Source: Streptomyces abyssomicinicus (GTDB taxonomy: Bacteria; Actinomycetota; Actinomycetes; Streptomycetales; Streptomycetaceae). From it: a stretch of 64,000 nt of DNA. How positions within the stretch are numbered: position 1 is the stretch's first letter; the number at the start of each line of letters is the position of its first letter. The position numbers and the translations under genes are program-made. Below are positions 18,396 to 25,073 of this stretch, piece after piece. The DNA is taken from contig NZ_BBZI01000006.1 of assembly GCF_008974245.1 (NCBI RefSeq), positions 409,125-473,124 of the forward strand. The letters run 5' to 3'. The notes beneath the pieces were generated by a model. The model was not told the DNA's origin. It saw nothing but the letters and a program-made list of their open reading frames with translations, and searched no databases.

Positions 18396-21161
18396 TCACT
18401 CGTGGAGATCCGGACGCTTAAAGAGATGGGCCGCCGCCATGAGCGGCCTGTCTTGGAACCTGCCCACCTCCACACGCCTTACCCGAGAACGTCTGAAGCA
18501 CCTGTACGTGTCATCACGGTTGACACCCCAAGCTTCCTCTACCGCCACACCAAACATATGGGTGAGCGCTTGGCGCGATCCGAACTTCTCGTTCGTTGGC
18601 CAATTGAAAGTCGTCGCACCACCCGAGACATAGAAATAGCGACTCATGGCGAACGATAGGACATTTTCATTGGGATCTGCCACAAAATCTTCCATACCGA
18701 GTTCGATTCGGAACGCGTATGGATCAACGACCAAGAATTCTGATCTAGTAGCTAGCCATTTCACGAGTTCGGAATAATCAATCCATCCCGTTTTGGTGCG
18801 CCAACAGGGAAGGTGTCGAGCGTCTCTATCGAGGGTCCACGACATTTCTGCAAATGCCACAGCCCAACCATCTTCACTCCTAATTGGAACGTCTGCGATC
18901 CTTGCCATTTCCACATCGATCCATTCAGCCATAGATGAAGTGCTGGCGATGGGTACAGCGAATTCCCGAGCGGCCCCATGTGGCCTACCAAGCAGAATTC
19001 CAGCCACGTTCTGCATACTCGTCCCCGTATGGGCGGGACCTGCTGTGACTATTGATGCCGTGGGATACACGTAGTCGAATTCCAACATCTGGGGGTCGCA
19101 TATTGTAATTCTGCCAGCAGGCCTTCCAAGCGCATCATGAACAACCCGGAGACGATCTCCTACGTGAACCGCGATCTCTTCAGCAAATTCCACCCCATCC
19201 CAGAAGTCGTCATCGTCTTCCTCGTCGCGCATTGGGGGGGTGGGCTGCTCCTCATCGTCCAGTCCATTCTCAGGAAGGGCGAGCATTCGACGCATCAACT
19301 TGACTCCGTCCATCGATATCCACTCCTGAGCAGAAATCGTGCACGCTACCTGCCGAATCCCAATGCCATCACTTGACCAAATATCAACCTCAGAAGCTGG
19401 CATCAAGTACCGCAGCAAAATACTAAGGGTATTCCATTCTTCGACTTTCCAAGACATCCTGTCAATCTTCGCCCGCAGGAACACCGGATCTTCCTCGGTG
19501 GAAGGCGAGCCGCAGAGGCCAGCATCCAAGCGGACCTTGATGGTCGTTCCGGGCTCCTCAAGCTGTTCATCACCCGAGGCCCTGCGAAGAATCGGTCGAT
19601 GCTCTACCCCGTCACTGAATTCAAGTATCCATGTATCTGCTGGCCCTGCAGAAACAGGACGTGACGTGACTTGAACACTGCGCCCCATCATGAAGACAGA
19701 GAAGAATCCAATACCGAACCGTCCTGAGGGTTCAAATCTGCTCGCTAGAAGACCGGGGTTCTCGCGCACCACATCTGAACTCAGCCAAGACGTATTACCG
19801 AAGTCGAGCAACTTACCACCCAAGATAGCGGGCGTCATCCCTATTCCATTGTCATTGCATGCCAGCCACTTTTCACCTTCCCTATCCTCAAGCCATACAG
19901 TAACTCTTCCGGCAAAAGGCCGGCCGCCACGATAGTCGGCCAGCGCTTCTCGCGCTTTTACGGCATCACACGCGTTCGTAACTATTTCTCTTAGACCGAC
20001 GAGCCAATTCTCTCCGTAGAGCTCACTCCCACCAAGGCGCCTCACCAGTCCAGCCACGTCATCAACTTTGATTTTTGCCTCGACGGGCTCCCAATCACGG
20101 CATGGCGCTACGACGCTGAAAGCCCTCGGTGATTCGACATTGGCAACGCCTCTCGCAGAGAGTGTCGCGCGCCCATTGTCGGCAAGAATGCTGTCAGTGT
20201 TGCGCAGTTCCTCGTCAACCATCGCCAACGTTTCGTAGGCGAGCCACCAGGCTGACATTTCTTGCGAGGAGAATCCATCTGGCGCCGTAAAAACAAGTCG
20301 CCCATTTTTCAGGTAGGGGCGCTGTATCCGGGTCTGAAATAGCCAATGATCACTGGAAAGTGGGGGTAGATCTCGTACAGCCGAAAGCATGCTAGGTGCT
20401 CGCGTTGAGTCGAGATGCGCTGCGTCAGCTGTCCGGAGAAGAGAAGCTAGAACGAGTGTGTCGACGCGCCAATCGATCGGAGCGAAGCCAGGAGCCCCAA
20501 CTGGTGTAGAAAGCCTCTTTGTTATTTCGTCTGAATTCCAGTGATGGCTCGCGGCCACCAGGCCGATAAGTCGACCGTAGGCTTGTCTAATTTCAGGGTC
20601 CGTGATGAGATATTCCGTACTCCTGCCCATGGACGCCCAAGATGCCAACGGGAGATCTTCTGCAATTTCTGCATGCAGCAAGCGCAACAGTTGCTTATCA
20701 GCCTTGAGTGCGAGTTCTTCTGGCGGTGACGCTAGTTCCAAAGGGTGCGGAGGCCGGCCTAGCTGTCTTCTAATTTCGCTGGCCAGCGCATCAGGCCACT
20801 CCCGGCGATCCCGGAGACTTTTTCCTGATAGTTGGTGGGCGGCTCTGCTCATTGCCAGATCGTGGACCAGTATCGCGCCGCCCAAAACGTAGGCTTCCGC
20901 AGGGTTCAGAGCATGTTCTGGCCCAGCAATGTGATTCGCTATCTCCCATAGAGAGAAGCAATGGCTTATGTCATGCTGCGTAAATTCCGGCATGTCGCCA
21001 GCGATCTCATTCGCAAGCACTCCAGCCCTTTCCTCCATGTCAAGAAAAGCTCTTCTTAGCCTATCTCGCGCTTGGGAGTCGCCGGTGAAGACATCTCGAC
21101 CGAAGGCGCTGCGCCAAAGTGCTGGGCGTGCGGAATCTTCAGGTTGCATCATGCTCTTCAT
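18396..21161 (-). CDS. HD-domain / HSP90-like (GHKL) ATPase fusion, conflict-system type
   Basis: 921 aa. The N-terminal HD phosphohydrolase-like domain shows QHDISHCFSLWE (H63-D64, H67), LVHDLAM (H100-D101), SHHW (about 206) and RTADAAHLD (D246). A complete GHKL ATPase starts near residue 385: N-box REIVTNACDAVKA (E392, N396), G1 CNDNGIGM (D437), G2 SGRFGIGFFS (480-489). The C-terminal 400 residues resemble the HSP90 middle region but contain an acidic tract (DEEDDDDFWDG) and no known domain. HD plus HSP90-like fusions are predicted bacterial conflict/immunity proteins. The gene is markedly less GC-rich than the core. It lies 88 bp downstream of the 3-TM gene in the same direction. Confidence 0.82.
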   Translation of the reverse strand: MKSMMQPEDSARPALWRSAFGRDVFTGDSQARDRLRRAFLDMEERAGVLANEIAGDMPEFTQHDISHCFSLWEIANHIAGPEHALNPAEAYVLGGAILVHDLAMSRAAHQLSGKSLRDRREWPDALASEIRRQLGRPPHPLELASPPEELALKADKQLLRLLHAEIAEDLPLASWASMGRSTEYLITDPEIRQAYGRLIGLVAASHHWNSDEITKRLSTPVGAPGFAPIDWRVDTLVLASLLRTADAAHLDSTRAPSMLSAVRDLPPLSSDHWLFQTRIQRPYLKNGRLVFTAPDGFSSQEMSAWWLAYETLAMVDEELRNTDSILADNGRATLSARGVANVESPRAFSVVAPCRDWEPVEAKIKVDDVAGLVRRLGGSELYGENWLVGLREIVTNACDAVKAREALADYRGGRPFAGRVTVWLEDREGEKWLACNDNGIGMTPAILGGKLLDFGNTSWLSSDVVRENPGLLASRFEPSGRFGIGFFSVFMMGRSVQVTSRPVSAGPADTWILEFSDGVEHRPILRRASGDEQLEEPGTTIKVRLDAGLCGSPSTEEDPVFLRAKIDRMSWKVEEWNTLSILLRYLMPASEVDIWSSDGIGIRQVACTISAQEWISMDGVKLMRRMLALPENGLDDEEQPTPPMRDEEDDDDFWDGVEFAEEIAVHVGDRLRVVHDALGRPAGRITICDPQMLEFDYVYPTASIVTAGPAHTGTSMQNVAGILLGRPHGAAREFAVPIASTSSMAEWIDVEMARIADVPIRSEDGWAVAFAEMSWTLDRDARHLPCWRTKTGWIDYSELVKWLATRSEFLVVDPYAFRIELGMEDFVADPNENVLSFAMSRYFYVSGGATTFNWPTNEKFGSRQALTHMFGVAVEEAWGVNRDDTYRCFRRSRVRRVEVGRFQDRPLMAAAHLFKRPDLHE

Positions 21162-21249
21162 GCTGACTACAGCCCACCAATCTATTCCAGACTTCGGACA
21201 AAATGCTGCTGGCCGCGTAGGGCGAGAACCTGCGTATCGACGATGCTGA

Positions 21250-21732
21250 TCATTTCATCGCCGGGATAACGAATATCCCGGCAAGTAGCCACATCATGAC
21301 CACTGAAGTCAGAATGAACAGGAGGATGTAGGTCTCGTACCATCGGAAGAAATTCTTCGCCTGTGGGCGTTCGCGGAATCCTTGACGCACCATTTCGTCG
21401 GTGATGTCGCATTCCTCGTTGCGATAGTCAAGCCAAGTCAACGAACCCACAATTACCAGCACTGCAGTATAAGCTGCCACTACGGTCGCCAAAATCAGCA
21501 ATCCGATAACGCCACCGCGAGCCACGTCGGGTGATATTTCCCACTTACGGTACCCTACGAACAAGGCGAGGGTCGCAGCAACAATCGCCGTTGCGAGGGT
21601 CTGGTAGATCCCTAGGAAGCGATACGTGTTTTCGTTTACCGCGTGAATCTGCTGGAGAATGTACCGATATCGCTCTAGCGCGAAATCGTGTCGCGTTTCA
21701 TCGTCTGTTCGACTACCCGCATCCGATGCCAT
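21250..21732 (-). CDS. Three-TM protein paired with the HD/HSP90 ATPase
   Basis: 160 aa. A cytoplasmic helix (ALERYRYILQQIHAVNENTY) is followed by hydrophobic spans at about residues 38-60, 73-98 and 132-156. The layout recalls SLATT-like membrane effectors, which pair with nucleotide-sensing proteins in bacterial immunity; that is inference. The frame is open further upstream, but ATG at 21732 has GAGGTGGGG before it and upstream sequence is structured noncoding DNA. Composition is A/T-rich like its neighbour, so the two probably arrived together. Confidence 0.75.
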   Translation of the reverse strand: MASDAGSRTDDETRHDFALERYRYILQQIHAVNENTYRFLGIYQTLATAIVAATLALFVGYRKWEISPDVARGGVIGLLILATVVAAYTAVLVIVGSLTWLDYRNEECDITDEMVRQGFRERPQAKNFFRWYETYILLFILTSVVMMWLLAGIFVIPAMK

Positions 21733-22623
21733 ATGCGCCCCACCTCGATCACTCTTGCCGAGCACTATAATCTGATCGCTTGGTGGCGGTCCCAGCCTTG
21801 GCAACACTTCCGACATCGGCGGCGTCTGATCGTCTGTCTGGTGGGGCTCCGCCCCAGACCCCGGCCCTCCCTCTGAGGGGGGTGGCCGCAAGCTTGCGGT
21901 GTTGTTCTGGTGGGTCGCGGGCAGGGTCCCTCGCCGGCCGGTCACCCTGCGGGCGTACCCGGAACCTCCGAGGGGCGCCAAGGCCAAGCGCAAGCGTCAC
22001 GATGTGAGCCTTGGCACCCCTCGGAGAACCCGGGTGCGGCGGAGCTGCCCGACGGACGAGGGACCCCACCCGCTCAGGCCCCAAGTCTGCCTGCGGCAGG
22101 CCGGCCTGGCTTCCCGTGGCGTACTGCATCTGGGTCCGCACGCCGCTGTGCTTTCGTCCGCGGCGCTTGCGCCTCCCCGCGCCGCCCTGGGCGCTGGAAC
22201 CATTCCAGCGCCTGACCGGGGGCCGGACCGAAGGGGGGAAGGGCGAGGTGACGCTGCCAGAGCAAGGCGCTCATCGGCAGCTCGCGGTGCGCCAAGCATC
22301 AGGGGCCGTGGTCCCCGTACGGGGTGCAGCAGAGGAAGAAGAAGGAAGCCGAAGCGAAGCTGCGGAAGCTCCGGAAGAAGCGGTGACGGAGCCCACCGGC
22401 TGACGAGGCTGACATCCACGAGTGACATCAACGAGCCCAGCCGTGGGCAGCATCGTGCGGTCGGCGGTGGCCCGGCCAGGTCCGCGGATTTGCTCCCCGG
22501 TCGGTCGGTCCGGATGATCTCCTAAAGCGGTGCTCACTTGGCTGTGGACCATCTGTGGACGGAGAGACGCGGGAGTATGTCAGTCAGGCACCTGACCTGC
22601 GCGGAAGCCGCGAGATCCCACGC
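21733..22623. other. Dyad-rich noncoding zone at the right end of the AICE
   Basis: About 890 bp with several open frames but no consistent codon bias or ribosome-binding sites. It is packed with dyads: GGGGC-TCC-GCCCC (21843), the 14-bp palindrome CCGCAAGCTTGCGG (21886-21899), a long imperfect inverted repeat (21924-22066) and GGCGCTGGAA-N3-TTCCAGCGCC (22190-22212). Near 22324-22386 one frame reads VQQRKKKEAEAKLRKLRKKR-stop but has no start signal. Plausible roles are the transfer locus (clt/oriT) or a single-strand origin. Confidence 0.6.
21924..22066. repeat. Long imperfect inverted repeat
   Basis: 28-nt arms at 21957-21984 and 22008-22035 match at 24 positions. Outer arms GGGTCCCTCG (21924-21933) and CGAGGGACCC (22057-22066) are perfect and almost symmetrically placed. 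Together they make a 143-bp cruciform-capable structure. Confidence 0.8.
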
Positions 22624-22666
22624 CCTCCGGAGCCGTGTGCGCAGGTTCAAATCCTGCCGGGGGCAC
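22624..22666 (+). repeat. Right att site (attR)
   Basis: 43-bp copy of the tRNA-Arg 3' half, identical to 10568-10610 except A for G in the T-loop. Marks the right boundary of the intact element. There is no tRNA 5' half here. Confidence 0.92.
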
Positions 22667-22720
22667 TCGCCCAGGATCAGCGAAAAACAGTGCTGACCAG
22701 GGCGGATGCCGACATGAGAG

Positions 22721-22754
22721 AGCGGGCCCCAGTCTCACTGGGTCCCGCTCTTTG
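22721..22754 (+). terminator. Hairpin with T-rich tail after attR
   Basis: AGCGGGCCCCAG/CTGGGTCCCGCT with one mismatch, 5-nt loop, followed by CTTTG. A near copy of this hairpin sits at the left edge of the IS (23731-23751). Confidence 0.6.
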
Positions 22755-22870
22755 TCGTTGATTCGCGCTGATCGCGATAGACCTGCGATAGGAAAGCCTG
22801 CGCAGGGATGGGTCCCAGGCAGTAGAAAAATGAGGGCACGGCCCGCCTACTCCAGCGATACTTCAGGACC

Positions 22871-23653
22871 ATGTCATCACTTGAAGATCGCGTGAGGAAG
22901 TGGTTGTCGGACCAGGGCTACCCACTGGAGATGCGCGTTGCTCGCATCGTGGGAGCGGCCGGGGCCGGTTGGGACCATGGACGGGTCTACACGGATCCAG
23001 TCACGGATAAGACACGCGAGATCGACCTCTTCGGCTACTTCGACGGGCCCCGACAGGAGCTGTCCGTCCACGTGGTCTTCGAGTGCAAGCACTCGCGCGA
23101 CAAGCCCTGGGTCTTGTTCGGCACGGATCGGCCCGGCCTGACACCCACAGGACTGGCCCGGTCAACCCCAGCGACTCCGCTGGTCAAGAAGGCGTTAGCC
23201 AGGACACTCAGAGGGCGGCGCATGTTGTCGCCAGTCACTGACATGACCATGTTTCGGGCGCCGGATGGGATCACGGGGTTCAACCTTGCTCGCGCGCACA
23301 CGGACAACCAGGACGCCGCATTTCACGCTGTGCGAGGAGTCTCCGCAGCCGCTGAGGAAACCGCACGAGACATCGGAAGTCACGGACACGCAGTCCTCTA
23401 TCTCCCCGTTGTCGTCATCGACACGCCGCTAATCAGGTGCTTTCTTCCCGCAGAAGAAGAAGACGTGCAGCTCGAGCAGGTGGAGCGAGGGGTACTGCTA
23501 ACGTCCTCAAGACCGGGTTCGTACACGTTCATTCACGTGGTAACAGTCGAAGCACTCCCCTCCTTCATGAGCCAAGTTGCAGTTGAGAGTGCAGACTTGC
23601 GGACGCTGTTGCAGCCTCACCTCAAGTACATTCGAGATCTTCCCGACAAATAG
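22871..23653 (+). CDS. Putative PD-(D/E)XK nuclease-fold protein
   Basis: 260 aa. The N-terminal 80 residues match a restriction-endonuclease fold: Glu20 in a helix, Asp52 in REIDLFGYF, and the E-x-K pair in VVFECKHSR (Glu71, Lys73), in the right order and spacing. The rest (81-260) is unassigned. It lies just outside attR in a decaying accessory segment. A defence or mobile-DNA nuclease role is possible. The ATG at 22871 has AGGA nearby. Confidence 0.65.
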   Translation: MSSLEDRVRKWLSDQGYPLEMRVARIVGAAGAGWDHGRVYTDPVTDKTREIDLFGYFDGPRQELSVHVVFECKHSRDKPWVLFGTDRPGLTPTGLARSTPATPLVKKALARTLRGRRMLSPVTDMTMFRAPDGITGFNLARAHTDNQDAAFHAVRGVSAAAEETARDIGSHGHAVLYLPVVVIDTPLIRCFLPAEEEDVQLEQVERGVLLTSSRPGSYTFIHVVTVEALPSFMSQVAVESADLRTLLQPHLKYIRDLPDK

Positions 23654-23730
23654 CGTGGGGAGGTTGCCCCCGTCTCCGGATCACACGATTCGCTGGCATC
23701 TGGGCCACGTACGTCGATCACAAGACAGCG

Positions 23731-23751
23731 GGACCCGATCTCACTGGGTCC
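23731..23751 (+). other. Terminator-like hairpin cut by the IS
   Basis: GGACCC-N9-GGGTCC directly abuts the left IS end. Compared with the intact relative at 22721-22749 it lacks the closing CGCT, as if the insertion or a later deletion removed it. Confidence 0.5.
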
Positions 23752-23791
23752 TGAGCTTGCTCCGCTTTGACGGACACGGTGGTTGTGTCGG

Positions 23792-24667
23792 TCAGGCCGT
23801 GAGGGCGGTTTCGTAGTCGGTGGGGCTGCGATAGCCCAGGCTGCTGTGCAGGCGGCGGACGTTGTACCAGCCTTCGACGTACTCGAAGATCGCAGCACGG
23901 GCGGCGGTCCTGCTGGACCACACGTGGCCGTCGGCCGGGACGAGCTCGCGCTTGAGGGTAGCGAAGAAGGACTCCGCGAGAGCGTTGTCCCAGCAGACTC
24001 CGGTCCGGCCGACGGACAGGCGTATGCCCAACCGGTCGGCTGCGGCCCCGAGTTCCCGGCTGGTGTACTGGCAGCCCCTGTCCGAGTGAAAAACGACTCC
24101 TGGCCTGGGCTTTCGCGTCTGGAAAGCGGCGGTGAGGGCCTCGGTAACCCGGGAGGTCCGCAGGTGGTCGGCGGTAGCCCAGCCGACCACCTTGCGGGAG
24201 GCGATGTCGATGACGGTGGCCAGGTAGAGCCAGCCCTCGGCGGTCGCGATGTAGGTGATGTCACCGCACCAGCGGGTGTTCAACCTGGTGGAAGGTGCGA
24301 AGTCACGGTCCAGGAGATCAGGCCGGTGGCCGGCCCGGAGGTCGGGGACGGTGGTGCGGACGCGTGGCCTGCGGCAGCGGCCGGTGAGGCCGGCCTCACG
24401 CATGAGCCGGGCGACCCGGCGCCGTCCGCATAACGTGCCCGCCTGCCGCAGGGCGGCGTGGACGCGCGGAGCACCGTAGGCGCCGCGGGAGCCGGCATGG
24501 ACGAGGCCGATCCGTTCGATGAGTTCGGCGTCCTGGCTGCGGCGCGAGGGAGGGGTGGCGGAGCGGCGGGCGTAGTAGGCGGCTCGGGAGACCATGAGCA
24601 GTTCACAGGCTCGTTTGACACTGTGACCTGCGTGCTTCTCCGCCTCGATGAACGGGTGCACGTTCAC
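23792..24667 (-). CDS. IS3-family transposase OrfB (DDE integrase core)
   Basis: 291 aa. An HTH_21-type segment (ELIERIGLVHAGSRGAYGAPR) is followed by the rve catalytic core: first Asp in RWCGDITYI, second Asp in VVFHSDRGCQYTS, Glu in NALAESFFATLKREL. All three acidic residues are present and the frame is intact. GTG at 24667 overlaps the OrfA stop (GTGA) and is preceded by AAGGAG, so it can be translated by coupling as well as by frameshifting. Confidence 0.93.
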   Translation of the reverse strand: MNVHPFIEAEKHAGHSVKRACELLMVSRAAYYARRSATPPSRRSQDAELIERIGLVHAGSRGAYGAPRVHAALRQAGTLCGRRRVARLMREAGLTGRCRRPRVRTTVPDLRAGHRPDLLDRDFAPSTRLNTRWCGDITYIATAEGWLYLATVIDIASRKVVGWATADHLRTSRVTEALTAAFQTRKPRPGVVFHSDRGCQYTSRELGAAADRLGIRLSVGRTGVCWDNALAESFFATLKRELVPADGHVWSSRTAARAAIFEYVEGWYNVRRLHSSLGYRSPTDYETALTA

Positions 24668-24972
24668 CGGGTCTCCTTCGCGAAGAAAGCCGTGGCGCGC
24701 TTGAGGACCTCGACGTCCTCGCGCAGTCGGCGGTTCTCCCGCCGCAGCAGGGCCAGCTCGTCCCGTTCGACGCTGGTCAGGCCGTCCTTCTCACCGTCGT
24801 CGACCTGGGCCTGGCTGACCCAAAGTCGTACCGCGGTCTCGGTCAGGTCAAAGTCCCGGGCGACCTGACCGATCGTGCGGTCACCGCGTCGGCACAGCTC
24901 GACGATCTCGGCCTTGAACTCGGGTGTGAACGAGCGGCGAGGGCGTGGCTTCTTCTTCCCCATGCTCTCCAT
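24664..24972 (-). CDS. IS3-family transposase OrfA (HTH)
   Basis: 102 aa. It has a KKKPRPRRSFTPEFKAEIVELC start, an HTH (RTIGQVARDFDLTETAVRLWV) and a leucine-zipper-like coiled coil (ELALLRRENRRLREDVEVLK). It binds the IS ends. The ATG at 24972 is preferred to 24981 because GGAAGG would otherwise touch the start codon. Confidence 0.9.
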   Translation of the reverse strand: MESMGKKKPRPRRSFTPEFKAEIVELCRRGDRTIGQVARDFDLTETAVRLWVSQAQVDDGEKDGLTSVERDELALLRRENRRLREDVEVLKRATAFFAKETR

Positions 24973-25073
24973 GGTGGACATCCTTCCGGGGGCTCAACCC
25001 CTGATCTCGGATGTCCGTCAAACCGAAGCAAGCCCACCGGGCCAAGCGTCGAGCAAGGGCACGCTCGATCGCC

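Larger units (their letters stand above)
10568..22666. mobile_element. Integrative and conjugative element (pSAM2-like AICE) at tRNA-Arg
   Basis: Bounded by 43-bp att repeats. From the tRNA end inward on the minus strand the order is int, xis, rolling-circle rep, small Cys protein, two small spread-type genes, FtsK-like Tra and an SCO3933-type gene, then a divergent GntR regulator. This is the standard order of pSAM2/SLP1-type actinomycete elements: site-specific integration, rolling-circle replication, and double-stranded DNA transfer by a septal translocase. The right third is cargo (17.7-21.7 kb) followed by a dyad-rich noncoding zone. All modules look intact. Confidence 0.92.
23752..25036 (-). 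mobile_element. IS3-family insertion sequence (about 1285 bp)
   Basis: 26-bp terminal inverted repeats: left begins TGAGCTTGCTCCGCTTTGAC (23752-23777), right end is 25011-25036; 22 of 26 positions match and the ends are TG...CA. Two overlapping transposase genes fill it. No clear 3-4 bp target duplication is visible (left flank ends TCC, right begins CCG), suggesting an old or rearranged insertion. Confidence 0.88.

Noticed and set aside
21749-22525. Several 70-200-aa frames on both strands
   Set aside because: They overlap each other in a palindrome-rich zone, and none has a ribosome-binding site with consistent codon bias.
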